The notes under the pieces: model-generated | Told to the model about the DNA's origin: nothing | Seen by the model: the letters and a program-made list of their open reading frames with translations, nothing else | The model's database searches: none | Part shown: positions 35,116 through 47,993 of the stretch, in pieces | Layout of the letters: the number at the start of each line of letters is the position of its first letter | Numbering within the stretch: position 1 is the stretch's first letter | Assembly (NCBI GenBank): GCA_017562135.1 | Contig: QEYB01000981.1 | Location: 496,001-560,000 of the forward strand | Direction: 5' to 3' | Length of the DNA stretch: 64,000 nt | From: Dipylidium caninum | Lineage: Eukaryota; Platyhelminthes; Cestoda; Cyclophyllidea; Dipylidiidae | Translations under genes and position numbers: made by a program

Positions 35116-38100
35116 GCTGAGAAAGACGAAACTGTGAAAACCGGTGGATTTTGGAATTGCGCCCTTTGTAACCTGACGTTTGACAACAGAAGCCTTCTAC
35201 TCAGGCACAGTGAAGGTCCCGACCATGTGAGCTTCATTAAAATCTTATTCTTATGAATTTGAGGGCTTGTAACTCAACATAGAAGAGCGACGAGGTCGAG
35301 GGGAGACGAAGCCTCCCCCACAACATTTTTGGGGTTTGGTTGTCTCTCTCCTCTGACTACAAAAAAAGTTACTAATCTGTCAAGGGAACACTGAAACACC
35401 TACTTTTTTCATGTATTTATCTCTGACTGAGGGAGCCACAAAAATGGCATGTTTGACGGGCGCTGCGTAAACCATTCAAGAGGACATGGTGGAGTTCATT
35501 CACTGCCCGGGACAAAATAAAGCCCTGCTGATGCACACGAAGTTCTCACTCCATGACTTGTCATGTGTCACTTTTAGCAACGCCAACTTGAAGTTCGGCT
35601 GCTTACCAAATCCAAATCCACCACCAAATCGCCAGGCGCGTCAGGGAAGGAAAAGGTGAGGGCTTTCGTTTAACTGTCATGCGAAAGTGGCTCGTGGTCA
35701 GGCAACTCTATGTACTTCTCAATGGGGCAAAAAGGGGAGAGAATCTTGATGGAGCTACAAAGTGGTACCACCTCGTTTGACAGGGGCACCATATTGTAGC
35801 GATGTGTGTGTGTGTGTGTGTGTGCGGATATGCCCTTATCACTTTCAGGTGTGTCCGCCTCCCAAGGCAAATGGCATCCGGACAGCAGGCGAAACGAAGG
35901 CTGCACTCAAGGTGAATACTGAGGTTAGAGAAATTGTTAAATCCACTTTTTACATCGAAAGTCTTCTTATTTACCAGAAATTCAGTACCACACACACTCA
36001 GAAAGTCCGATGACGATTTTCCTTAGAATTTGCCAGCAGATTGTAGGGCCAGGGCTCAAGTGAGGCCAACGGGCCCTCGAGTTCTGTGAACATCGCCATA
36101 ATCGAGCAGTAGCTGAGATAGTCAACCTTCATTCTCTTCCCATCTGATGAAAGGAAAGACAAACAAGAGGGGAAATAATTAGATCCTGGTCTTTAAATAC
36201 CCGCCTCACTTCCGCCCATTCCTCCTACTTCGCAGTACTCAAAACCTCTCGCCTCCTCAGCTCTGGGTGTTCCACCGGCCAATCCGCCATTGCTTACGGT
36301 TGAGAGTGTAAGTCGCTTAAAAAGCACGACTGTCAAATTTGTTAGAAATGTTTCGCCTTAGCCGGTCCACGTATCTGCCTTGACTCACTACGGTGAGTCT
36401 ACATTTCTCATAATCGAGTTTAGCTTTACACTGCTCCTCGGGAGGGCGATGGCGCGGGGGAAGAGAGGACGGGGGGGGGGTATGTGCTCGCGCAGATTTG
36501 GTTGTCAGTGCTTTAGTCTGCAAACGAAGTCCCATGAGAGGGTTGAGCAAATTCACGGGTTAAAGGAGTGGCCGCTGCCAGTCGCCTTCGTGCCGGCGGC
36601 GCCTCTGCAGTGGAGTAGTCCTGAAGCCCCGCTTAAGCGCCGATGAATGGAAGTTTGTTTCGGCAGATATCCTGACGTGGACACCAGATGGTGCCATTTT
36701 TGGCATTTAGAGGCTTCATTGACCCTTAAGATTGCAGGGAGGAGTTTTAATGCATTGGCTCCAATGTAAATCCTTTTCAGACACGCAATTCTGTGTATGC
36801 AAGGCCGAACCGCCAACCTCCAACCTCAGCCAAGCCAAAGGTGAGTAAGCACGAAAGTTGTTGCAATTTCCAGCCATCAGGGGCTACGGTGGCCGGCAGT
36901 AGAGTTACAGCTCGTGTCGTTGAGGTCCTCGTCCACACCACTTGGTAATTGCAATGCGAAACGTCATTCAACTTTAACGTGTGGTACATAAACTGACAAC
37001 TCGTGACAAAGGATTCACTGGCATTTGGCAGCAAATAAACTCACGCAAAGCGAAACCATGCAGGAGGCTTTGACCTAATTTGGAAGCCCCCGATTTGTGG
37101 CCTGCTCTCCGTCTTCTCCTCTCTTTGCAGATCGCCATGCCCGAGATATTGGCCCCGAAGACGACGACGGCGAACAAGGTGAATGCGAGTTTCTCCCCCT
37201 ACACACGCCTCGAAGTTAGCGCAGCATACTCCACTAGCCGCTCTCCGCCCGTCGCAACAATCTCAGAGGTTTGTGGTGTGTTTGCACTACCCACTAGACC
37301 AGCTACTCTCATTCACCTGAACTTTGCGGAGCACAGACAAAATACTGAAGAGTTCCCATCCCTCATTAGACGGCGATTATAAACCGAGGTATGCAATTAG
37401 AGGCACAGCCAGATTAGCCGGGGGAGGTAAAGTCGTGAAATGTCTCACGGCGTTTAATTGTCGCCTGTCAGCCGTGGACTTCGTTATCGGTGGCGGCGGT
37501 GGTGGGTGCGTGGGAAGAAGGCCTGTGCCCGACGCTCTGTCTCAAAGGCGTCGGAGGGGACGGAGTCACCGAGGCGGAGAGGCCCATCAAGTGTGCGTCT
37601 GCATTTGGAATCCCTCAGTGAAACCTGTCGCTGTCTGATGTATCTGTGTGCTGAATGGCCCATCAATTTGGGGCATTGGAGATGCAAGGGTTTGCAAGAG
37701 TTGGTGCTCCTACTGAGCCTCCTCACAGTCCACGAGAGGTGCATGTGAATTGTTCAACTTGCTCGGGTTGCGTGTACAAACGTACGCTCACGGCGTCGCC
37801 TCAACGTGCTCCGGGCCGCTAGTCACCCTGTGTGGTGCGTCATGGGCGGACTCCTGGCCCGTCGTAGGGCCGAGTGGCCACACGCCCCAGCCTCTCTCCT
37901 CTCCTGCCCGTCCATCACACCAAGTGATGCCTAATCTGCCTCAAACACCCACTTCGCTGTTATCCAGCATTTGCGGATGCATTCTTCATGATGCCTGAAA
38001 AGAAGTCGTTTCCATTAACTTATCGCGCGTGTCACAAATTGTTTTGCATAAAAGTATGGAAGTTGACGCCTAGTTCGTCGATCCAAACAACTCGTGGCGA

Positions 38101-41100
38101 CTTGACCAAGCTTCCGAGCCTTTTAGTAAGTGTGAATGAGCGACAGGATGAGTTTTCAGGCCTACGAAGTTGTAGACGCGGTTCAGGGGTCTCAACGCAC
38201 ACTGCAGACGCATTGTGGCCTTTTTAAGATCAAAACTGTCCTAAAAGGCGGGTTTGAGGGGAGAGGAACTTCCCCCATGAGGCACTGCGAAAGGAATCGC
38301 CATGCGCCTGCTGTGCAGTTGAACGCGTTGACTTGCCACAATCGCACCGGAAAATGGCTTCAATTTGTTAAATTGGCGGAGAGAATGAGGTGAGGAGGAG
38401 GAGGAGGAGGAGGAGATGCCTCCTGTAGCTGACAGACTCTGGTTTTTGGGCAGAAGGTGAAGTTTCCTGAGTTGTCAAATCAAGTGAGTTGATGGATCAC
38501 TGAGACTGAATTGACACTAATTGGCACAGCTTGGCGCAACCGATTCAGGAGCTTTCATGTGCCACTTTTCGGTGGTGCAGCCAGGCAATCTGGAGAAAGG
38601 TGTCGCCAGTCCCCTCGAACGTCCTCACAGTGGTTTACCTGCCCCGAATTTTCTGCGATTTTGTGACATTATTGAGTGTTGGGAGCTCACGTGGAGGCGG
38701 CTTTCCCCATTCCCCACTGCTAATACTGAACTTTTGTGAAGTCTAACAAACCATTAAAGCTGACAGCGCGTGTGAGTTAATCTGAACCGAGTCTTCTGCT
38801 GCACACAGCGTGTGTGTCTTATTACCCACCAATGCACGAGAGACACTTTGACATTTCATTCCATCAACATTCACCCTAATTAAAAGTGACGTTTCAATTA
38901 AGCTGCCCCCTTTTTAATGTCAAAAGGTGCGTAGTGTAACCGAAAATGACAGGTGGGGCAAGTGGAGGCATCAAATCACATGTCAACGTTTTTAAACGCT
39001 TTCAGAGTCGGGAGTGGAAAGGAGTGACTGACGGACAAACGCAAACAGAGCCGGTGGGAGGAGGTGGATCCCCCGTCTATCGCGTAAGTGTTTAGAGACA
39101 TTTTTTGAAGGAAATTGTTAACTTGTGATTTTTATGCTGGTATCTCCGCACTACTTGCATGAGATTGCTTGGAGATGGCTTCAAAATGTCTTACAGTATT
39201 GAGAAAATTAGTGGGGAACATCGGCTAGACGAAGTGGCCTTCTTCGCGCCCCCTTGCTAACCGCCATGATCGTCGCCTTTAGTCCAGACCGATCAACGTC
39301 CAGTGCAATGACTGCCAAGTGGGATTTACGAAGGTGGGGACTCTGCTCTCCCACCCCTGTCACAGCAAGGCGCCCTCGTCAGCGCCGGGAGTGAAGGCTC
39401 CGCCTTCCGCCCCCACGGGTTTCCGCCCCTCTCCCAGTCGAACGCCGGCGCCGCCGTCGCGTGACGCCACCGGCAATTTTGTCTGCGAAGTCTGCGACCT
39501 GGACTTCGACGACACTTACCTCTACGAATCGCATCTCCTTACTCCACGCCATGGCTTCTCAGCTCGACGTCGAGGAGCCATGAGAGCTCCATCGGTCTGT
39601 CTTGGTGTTTGCCATTTTTAACCTCAGGATTCTGCTGGATGCCGAGTCTCTTTATTCACTTTCTAGGCGATAGTTAATGTTTCAAATGACTCTAAAAAGC
39701 CTACACCAGAACAGGGTGAAGAGGCCCCCTCCTTGGCGTTTGCAGCTGTTTCCTCATCATTTCCAACACTCCCCGATGACAGTGAAATCGCGGTGAGTTT
39801 AACAAATCTCTCCACCGCATTGTGGCGTAAGCTTCCACTTTGCAGAAACACCGGAAGAGGTTCTCGCCAACTACCCTTTGCTAATACTTTCGCCAACGAA
39901 ACTCCTTTCCGCATCCAAAGTGCAGGTCTCACGCAAACCCTTGGTGTAACTGTTTTACTCGTTTAAAAGTCCAGAGAATTCACGCGACTCATAATGCCTC
40001 AAGATTCACATACACTGGGATCTCTGCTCAAGCGCATCTCCTCTTCAAAGGCGCTCTGTTAAATGGTTTTACTGTGACACACTTGAACATTAACCGCCAA
40101 GGTGAAGAGGCTTCCAAGAGTGCCGAGCGTAACGCCAAACAGCCACTGTTCAGAGATGTAAATTGTAGGGGAACATTTCATGAGGCGGCGGTTGAGTGAA
40201 GACGTGGGAGGAGCTGGTGGCACTTTAGTTAGAGCGCATTCATTTGGCCAAGTTTCTTGGTCGCGGAGTAGGCGGCCGGCCGGTTATTCACTCGACTCGG
40301 CGACACTCAGTACGAGGAAGTGCATTTAAGTGGTGCTTGTCGACTGTTCGGCAAACGGGGTGGGAAGTGTTGGAACGACTCTCGGCCCGAGAAGGAGACA
40401 CTTCCCGAAGCGGAATGAGTTTGTGTTGGTCTAGTAAATGATGAACTTTCATGGTGGATGCAAATAATACGTCTCAGTGGAATTATCCCATTTAGCCACA
40501 CATAATCGACAGTCTTCACTTTCCTGTCGCTCCAGCAAAGTAGTGTGAAGTGTGTGTGGCCGTCCACTTGGAAAGGCTGACTGGCGGGTGAATTAGAGGG
40601 AGGTGGCTGCGGAGTGGGTGTGGGCACATCCAGGACTGTCGGACTCTGCTCATGCCGAAAAGCGTTCTGTTCCCGTCCACTCTCCTCTCTTTCAATCATG
40701 GGATAATAACTTTCAGGCAAGTCGGGGCTGTTTCGGCATATTTTGCAGTTCTTTGCTCAATTAAACGTCACAAAGGGAAATTAATTAGGCGTGTGTTTAT
40801 CGCCTTTTCGCCCTTGACAACTTGAGTGCATGCTTCTCCTCTGCCTCGGTGGAAGGTGAAAATGTTCTTCTCCACCCGTTTTGTGCTCTAAGATCAAGTC
40901 GGTCGAAGAGACGTCCGCGAAGATGTGTCCGCCCCGAGACGCCCTCGTCCGCGTCAAGTCCGTGAGTTACGCGAAGGTGCTCTGGCTAACCGCGGAGCCT
41001 CCACTGCTGACCGCAACGCGGCAAATTTGCGCCTCTGACAGCTAACATTACGCGAGCTAACGTATGCACACGAGGCCACCTCCGTGGAATACTAATGTCT

Positions 41101-43281
41101 GCGCCTATTTGAGTGCCTTTTTCTACACCGAAGGTGGAGACCAATGGCACTCGAGTCTACGAGGTGGGCGAAAGTCAAAACGGACTCCTAATTGACGCTC
41201 CCCAACATCAGACCGGTGATCGAGTTGTTCGAAACATTTCGGAGGTTTGCATCATGTTCAGTTGACATTTCGCATATCGAAATAAAGTATGAAAAGATTT
41301 AAAAGCGTATTGCATGTCTCCTTCGGTGATTGTCTACACGCATCCTAACACTTTCTCCCCCGCTTCCTCTTTGACCCAGCCATGAATCGCCTGTTTCTCA
41401 ATGTTTTCAGACGAGCGGCCCTTCCTTGGGGGGCAGCACCTCCGTGGCGAGTGGAGCCCCGGGGGAGGGGAGTGCGCTGCTTCTGGAGCATAGCATCACA
41501 GCTCGCAATGACTTATTCTTTTGCAAGTTGTGCTGCGTGTACTTTGACTATGAGGAGATACCCGGGCACATTAATTCTGTCGATCATGTGAGCAGTGGAT
41601 TTGACGTTTTGTCACTCACCTCGTTTATTAACTTCGCCCCTCCCCTCCCCAAATTGACGTAATCACAACATCAACAACAAGGGTCATTTCAACTCCTTTC
41701 AGCTGTCAAATGAACGCCAAAAAACATTATTTGTCGCCTGAAGTACGCGAGAAAGTGGAGCAACCTCGCACTCTCCACTTAACTGGGCGTCATTAGATGT
41801 TTTAAGGGATGAAAAACGTCCTATTGGCACCACCTCTTGATTGAAAGTATTAACTATGGCACACGTCAAGGTTGCTTTCGAGGAGAAAAGTCATGTTTGA
41901 GCCGTCACGCCTTGCCTCAGTGATGAGAAGCCTTTAATTGAACCGCCACTTGCTTTAGCTCCCCGAGGTTTTGAAGGTTTCACTCACTTTCACACCTGTT
42001 AATTCCGAAACTCCCTCTTTCTTCCAGCAGGGCAACATGCGGCGGCAACAGAGGCCCACACCCTCGTTATCGGTAGGATTTTTACTGCAATTAAACTTAT
42101 ATTATTCCACCGCTTTCCTTAAAACTCAACAAATGCACCAAACCTTCTAACATGGAAAATAAAGTAGGAGACAAACAATTGAATGCAAAAATTAGCTGGC
42201 TTTCGTGTAGAGAACTAAAAGTGGTGGGTGTCGGGATACAGTAAAGCCTGGTTGAAAGGCAATTAAGATTTTAGCAAATGAGTTTGGTCAGAGAAAGCCA
42301 CTTGAAAGAGCGGGCTACAAACGGGGAATGCGCTTTTATGTGTCGTAAATGCACTGTTTTCTTTTACTAGGCGCCTGTCCCAGCGGTACCAACTAACGCG
42401 GTTTATTCCGAGGTGAAAACGGTAACAGCCACGCCCCTCCTTCCTCCCCCCCCCCGAAATTCCATCGTTTCCCCCGTAGTCCCCTAGTCGTTAGGCCCCC
42501 CTGCAGTCCTCTTCTTATGGAAGTCTTTTTTTAATCATTTCCTCCGAGTGCACCCCCCAGTTGTAATGAATATTTCTCACAATTCAGAACCGAGGGTTGA
42601 AGGTGGACGGAGGCACGTTCCCCCAGATGCCGATTCTACCGGCTCTCCACCAGGAGCACCCCGGCCCTGCCGAGGACGGCAGTTACATTGCCGTTTTCGT
42701 GCCGACTGGACAAGTGGTATGTTGCGAAAGAGCAAGTTTACTGTGAGCCACCTCCGCCCTCCGCAGCTGCATGTCGTTAAATGGATGACAACTGTAAAAG
42801 CACTCCCCCTCCACCACCAAACAATCCAGGATTTATGGGACCAGAGGGGCAGAGCGTAGCCCCATGAGAAGCAAATAACTATTTTTTTGACAATGAAATA
42901 ACTGCTACTCCATTTTACAACACCGGTAGACAAACAGAGGGTGAAGAAGCCCCAAGTGCGGTCATACACTTTTTAATATGGTTTACCGCACTTCCTCCCC
43001 ATAACTGATAAGTTCGGTAAGAGGACCATTCAAGTAGCTAAAATACCCATTCCTGTCAAGAGAGGTGACAGAAGCCAGACCGACCTGTCGGCACAAACCA
43101 ACTACTTCGGTTCAGTTCCCCTTTTTTTCTTCAAATTAAGAATGAGGAAGGGGGCAAGAAACGACCTGTATTCACTCGATACATTTCCCTAAGTCCCAAG
43201 CACCTGCCGATCCTCAACACGGCTGCCAGGAACATGGGAGAGATGGTCGGCCAGGGTCCGTCGAACGGTCCTTTTTTTTGA
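35116..43281 (+). CDS. Multi-exon C2H2 (JAZ/matrin-type) zinc-finger protein, 5' end unresolved
   Basis: Sixteen exons, every one a multiple of three with phase-0 borders: 35116-35226, 35578-35655, 35849-35911, 36236-36307, 36781-36840, 37131-37178, 39006-39083, 39283-39594, 39667-39792, 40893-40961, 41134-41244, 41411-41587, 42028-42072, 42371-42421, 42588-42716, 43141-43281 (TGA). Together they give at least 556 residues. Finger 1 (exon 1) is C-x2-C-x12-H-x5-H (CALCNLTF...H). Exon 8 holds CNDC...H-x2-H and CEVCDLDF...H-x5-H. Exon 12 holds CKLCCVYF...H-x5-H. The long H-x5-H spacing is typical of dsRNA-binding JAZ/matrin-type fingers. Linkers are Ser/Pro/Lys rich. A possible upstream exon (34914-35040, Ser/Arg rich) has an uncertain donor, and exons may be missing between 37178 and 39006. 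No orthologue is recognised; a nuclear RNA-binding role is inferred only from finger type. Confidence 0.72.
35802..35824. repeat. GT dinucleotide microsatellite
   Basis: Perfect (TG)n run of about 22 bases, ending 25 bases before the acceptor of the zinc-finger exon at 35849, so length changes could affect its splicing. Confidence 0.85.
37179..39005. other. Large unresolved intron of the zinc-finger gene
   Basis: 1.8 kb between two secure phase-0 exons. Candidate pieces were seen at 37225-37268 (AG...GT but phase 2), at 37338-37388 and at 38531-38600. None joins in frame on both sides. A GGA run lies at 38389-38415. One or more real exons may be hidden here. Confidence 0.45.
38389..38415. 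repeat. GGA microsatellite
   Basis: About nine GGA units inside the large zinc-finger-gene intron. Confidence 0.85.
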
Positions 43282-46205
43282 GGCCAGCGGAGGTGCGCGA
43301 TTCCTCACTCTCTCCCGCCTCGCCTGTTGCCCAACCTGTACACAGCAGCAGAAGTTGACTGTCGCATGCAGTGCTGCGCCTCATTAAACCTCTTGATCTT
43401 TAATACTGAAGCAAATGTTTGAGAATATTGCGCGAAGTAAACGTCTTTTACAACAGACAGATTACCATCTTCAGACTTCACTGAAATTGTAATAAATTAA
43501 ATCTAAAGCGGGAAAAAAGGGGTGGAAGAGAACTTTAGATGATCAAGCAAAGCAGCAGCTACAGCTGAAAAGTCCGCGTACAGGTAAAAATTAGCGTACC
43601 TAGGCATTGTTCGGCAGACACAACGCCCTCCCATGCCTCAAGCGTCTAATTAAAGCCTACATAATGGAAAAATAGGTGAAGTATTAAAAAGGTATCACCC
43701 ACGACTCTCAGGCAAATTACCAGCTTCGAGAAATGGTTCATTACTCGAGCACGTAGTGACCAGGCTGAAAGCATGAGCACAGATGAAGAAGAGTAGTGTA
43801 TGTGGGTCAGTGTGAGAAGACGGCGAAGAAAATTTTTAAACTGCTCTGCTGGGGCCGAAAAACCTTTTACGCGTAGTGACGTCGAGTATCTGTAGCAAGG
43901 AGTTTGCCTTCGGAAATGACGGGTTTCATTCCGGGATACAGCAGGATGTTGAAAAATTGTTGCACAGTAAGATCATGAGGACCAAAAGTGCACCTTGACA
44001 TTCGTAATTCTCGTACCTTCACTTACCTGTGAGAGTAGAACATCAATCGAGCTCAGCAAATTGGATCATAAAGTAATGCTTTACGTGCCAAAACACCAAC
44101 TTTTTGTTTTTTGGCTAAATTTCAGCTTTACTCAGGCGTTGCATACGAGAGTAAAACAGATCAACTTGGCTGCATTAGCTGTAGGTGGAGCAGGTGCAAA
44201 ATGAATAGGCGAACGGTTATGAGGATAATGCTTTTAGAAAAAGATGGTCATCTGAAGTAAAATCGGTCTCAAAACCACCTTAATAAAGCAATTAACTTCA
44301 TATTGACAAAACCGAAAAGCGTCGCAAAATGTTACAGTTAACGTAGACACGACTCAGTTTCCCTATTCGTTAATGAAATACTCATCAGCAACTAAATTAG
44401 CTCTCAACATGTCTAATAAAATTACTTTGAATTTTGGTTTATGTAACCTCATCAGCTTTATGTTCTTCTAATCGGATTTTGCATAACTGGCGGCTATCGA
44501 CATGTTTATCATGCATGGAACGCATGATGCAAATAAGCGAGCTAGTCAGACAATTCGACACTCCTGAGCAGAAGTGAAAGGAAGGATATACTACTTGCGT
44601 TGACGAGTGCTAAATCCTCTAGCCTATCGATAAACCATCTTGGGGTGTATACCAAACTACAGAGAAAGGTGGCAAACAGGCTTTGAATATTTGCACCACA
44701 AAAGTTTTATTGACCGAAAGCGAGATTCCTTTGAGACTGGTAGATTGGCAGATAAAACTAAATGTTTGCTATGCTTATAAAAACGTACGTTGTGGGTTAA
44801 GAGGACATAACTTGCCTTCCGCACAAAAGCCTAATGTATAATCACAAGGTTGAAGTGCACCAAATTGGCACTAGTTTTCAAATGTAATCAGAGTATTCAA
44901 AACCTAAGAATGTGGCAGCTCTAATGATAGTGACTTAAGTGACTTCGGAACAGTAAGAATAAGTGCGCAATTTACCACGTAAATATGACTATATTTTAAG
45001 ACGACGGTAATGATTTCATATATAAGATATGTAGCTTTTCATACTGAGGAAAAACAATAATAAGTGGACTATGTACATCTATTCGGCTGTGCAGCATCAA
45101 TGACATGTGAAAATCTAAAATTATTTGTGTTTCGATGACATCGAGGGTAAACAAACGCAATTTTGCATATCATTTGATGGGGACGTTTTGGAAAGGGCGC
45201 CAGAAATGTCGACTTACAACACCAAATTAGCTGAGTGCCAGATAATTCTATAAGGACATTGGCGATAACTACAAATGACATACGAAAAGACAGCAAACGC
45301 TCTCTAACGCAAGTCATATTAAGACGAAAACCAAACAACGTGGCTAAATAGTTGTTGCACCACAGCTCATTATGAAGCCTCAATCCGATTTACGCCGAAA
45401 GACGCCATAATCAAAAGGGTGCGCCTTTTACAAGGTCAATGGTACATGAAAACAACAATTGTATTTAAACTGCACGTTACTCACTAGTTGGTATCATTAA
45501 AGACGGATATTGCAGTCGTAGACTACTCCAAAAATAATTTGCCGGTTACGAATTTATATTTAATCCCGTAACTACTGTGATTTTGGTGCGTTTTTTTTCG
45601 ATTGCAGCGCTATTTGTGAAATCAGAACAACATTGGAGGATTTCTGTTTGTGACGATTTCGTAGCTACTGTCAGGTGTACTAGGCAATGAACAGTGAGTT
45701 TCGTTGTGGGAACAGAACGGAATCAAATGTCTCCTATTTTCTTATCATATATCAAAGGTATGCTATCACTGAGAAAGCACGATATGTCCAATAACACTAG
45801 CCAGAGTTTTCTCTTTCCCATCAACTCACGCCAATGGCATTAGGTCAGAAGGGATGCAGGATAGAAGTCGCCTCAAATCAAACCATTAAAAATAAGCAAA
45901 TTGAGTTTGCGCATTTGGGTCTTATTAATAACGGAGAAACTTAACCCCCGAACACTCACATTTAACAGTTACTGGTTGGGTTCCATTTGCAAATGTCTCT
46001 TTTGGGTTGTTATTTACATGCGGTTTTAGAGGATGGGTATCATAACTTAATCGGTTAATATTGAAATCCTGCAGAACATTTCCTGTTCCCTGGGTATAAG
46101 TGTTTTCAGTTGATTTTCTCGAAAAGGCGTTGAGAATGAAACTCGTGTTAGCTATTGCCAGATCTCGATACAAAATTGCTGTACAACAAGCTCGAATCTA
46201 GTGTG
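43282..46205. other. AT-rich intergenic region
   Basis: 2.9 kb after the zinc-finger gene and beyond the 3' end of the minus-strand gene at 46.2 kb. Short open frames at 43995-44204 (+) and 45069-45383 (-) have no domain or splice support. It presumably holds both 3' UTRs. Confidence 0.55.
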
Positions 46206-47993
46206 CTACCGTCGCCTACTGCATTTTACCGTCTTCTTTTTACAACAGGAGGTTTTTTTAGGGCTTCTTTTTTTACGAGCAGTGTTACCCCGCTTCCTCT
46301 TCCGAGTAGACCGTGTTCGACGTTTCTTCTTCTTAGCACGACTTTCTGTTTTCTTGCGGCTTTTAGTAGGGGTTCTTCGACCTTTCGACTTTCGTGTTCG
46401 CGAACGTGGTCGATGTTGACGCTTCTTCTTCGGCCGTCTAGGAGTGGAAATTTCGAGCTTCTCCGACTGATCCGTCATTGTGGATGCCGTTGATTCATGG
46501 GAGAAGGTAGGCGGTGTCGTAAAAAGAGTTGATCGCATGCCATTCTGCGGCGTACGATTGCGACTGAGAGATATCGATGAGACGGAGTCCTTTTTCAGTG
46601 CTGAACTGATGATGCCACTTCCACTACCCACACCACCACTGTCCCGGACACTGGCTATGCTTCTTCCTGTACGGCTTCCACTCACATCACTGCCACCAAT
46701 ACTACCACCTGGACCACTGCCACGGCCACTGCCACGGCCAATGTCACTGCCACGGCCACTGCCGCTACCATCAAGTCCGCCATTGCTTGCACTGGGCGAA
46801 CCAACTCCCGGCGAGCTTTCCCACTTCGGTTTATGGAGGGACTCTGGAATGTCGGAACTTTTGTCCCCATCCCTTTCACTCTCCGTCTTCTTGACTGACT
46901 TCCTCGGCTCTTCAATAGGAATGTCATCGGAAACTCGTGATTTTCGCAGTGCTGTCCCGTTGTTCTCGTTAATTTCGTGAACCTCAAGCTTTCTTTCCAC
47001 TTTGGAATCGGCTTTTCTCCGCTCCATATTTGCTTTTACATGTGATGCAACACTCACCTTTGACACTGCCCTATCGCGAGTGATAAAATTCAAATCATCA
47101 ACTGTCGTAGTTAGCCCAACACGGTCTGCAATTCCACTGCGTGGGTCATTCAACTTTTCTCGCCAGTAGGAGATGGGAATGTATTCGAGCATCATGTCAA
47201 TGACTCTTGGTTTATACGGTGGTTCGATGTGGGCTGTCACATAAGAACAAGTCCTACAGTTCTGGTCACGATCTTCCATCTTTGAGTCACACTCGGTGCA
47301 GCGTATGTTGACCATTTCCTCCCCGAAGCGATTTGCCAAGAGGTAACGAGTCATTCCACATAGTCCCGGCTGAGTTCGGTAACTGTTGCCCACTTGTTGG
47401 TAGATTTGTGAGAGGAAATGCATCAGGTAGCAAAAGATGTCGCGTTTGACAGGATTCTCTTCCAGAGCTGCGCGAATGAAGGAGCCCACAGAGAGGGTGT
47501 AGGACTTCACATCAGGCTTCCCCACATTCTGGGGCGGTGGGCCCACAATTAAGTAGCCGAAAGCGGGGAAGTTGACCGTCAAACCCACACCCTCCGAGCA
47601 GAGCTCGATATATTTGAAGAGGGCTCGAGTGATGACACTTGTCCGATGCGGCTCCAGATCGATCTGACGTTGGAGGATCCTCTGTTTCTCATTCAGACCT
47701 TTCTTGCCATAGTGGAGAAGTTTGATAACCTCGTCTATCTGAGCACTGTAAAGGAGGCTGCCAGCCATTGCGTCGGCGTTGAGGAAGAGCGTGGCCAGCG
47801 GAGCAGGGAGGACGCTCAACTGCCTGGAGGCTATTCGCGCAAGGATTTCCTCACACACTGACTTAAATAAGGGAGGCACGGAGGGCGGTTTGAGACTCCT
47901 GAATGTCTCCTCCAAGTTAACGGGGATTTGGAAGTCCAAACCGGTGGCCATTTTGCGAATGGACAAGGAACGTCTCGTACTTGCTTCTGACAT
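46206..47993 (-). CDS. Unrecognised protein with CxxC ribbon and very basic C-terminal tail
   Basis: Intronless frame of 595 residues; ATG at 47993 (MSEASTRRSL), TAG at 46208-46206. Residues 15-250 look like a folded helical domain (VPPLFKSVCEEILARIASRQL early, DIFCYLMHFLSQIYQQVG later). A faint likeness to the later helices of RhoGAP domains exists, but the GIFR arginine-finger motif is absent. A zinc-ribbon-like CTEC-x11-CRTC lies near 235-255. It is followed by YKPRVIDMMLEYIPISYW, a Lys/Glu-rich linker, a Gly/Ser/Arg repeat segment (about 405-455), and a last 75 residues dominated by Lys and Arg that end in KKTSCCKKKTVKCSRRR. Such a Cys-containing basic tail recalls DNA-condensing or nucleolar proteins, which is inference only. 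A CACGTG box lies 27 bases upstream of the ATG. Confidence 0.7.
   Translation of the reverse strand: MSEASTRRSLSIRKMATGLDFQIPVNLEETFRSLKPPSVPPLFKSVCEEILARIASRQLSVLPAPLATLFLNADAMAGSLLYSAQIDEVIKLLHYGKKGLNEKQRILQRQIDLEPHRTSVITRALFKYIELCSEGVGLTVNFPAFGYLIVGPPPQNVGKPDVKSYTLSVGSFIRAALEENPVKRDIFCYLMHFLSQIYQQVGNSYRTQPGLCGMTRYLLANRFGEEMVNIRCTECDSKMEDRDQNCRTCSYVTAHIEPPYKPRVIDMMLEYIPISYWREKLNDPRSGIADRVGLTTTVDDLNFITRDRAVSKVSVASHVKANMERRKADSKVERKLEVHEINENNGTALRKSRVSDDIPIEEPRKSVKKTESERDGDKSSDIPESLHKPKWESSPGVGSPSASNGGLDGSGSGRGSDIGRGSGRGSGPGGSIGGSDVSGSRTGRSIASVRDSGGVGSGSGIISSALKKDSVSSISLSRNRTPQNGMRSTLFTTPPTFSHESTASTMTDQSEKLEISTPRRPKKKRQHRPRSRTRKSKGRRTPTKSRKKTESRAKKKKRRTRSTRKRKRGNTARKKRSPKKTSCCKKKTVKCSRRR

Noticed and set aside
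46155..46980. Plus-strand frames of 112 and 166 codons
   Set aside because: They are antisense to the Lys/Arg tail and Gly/Ser repeats of the minus-strand gene and read as Ser/Leu/Pro low complexity.
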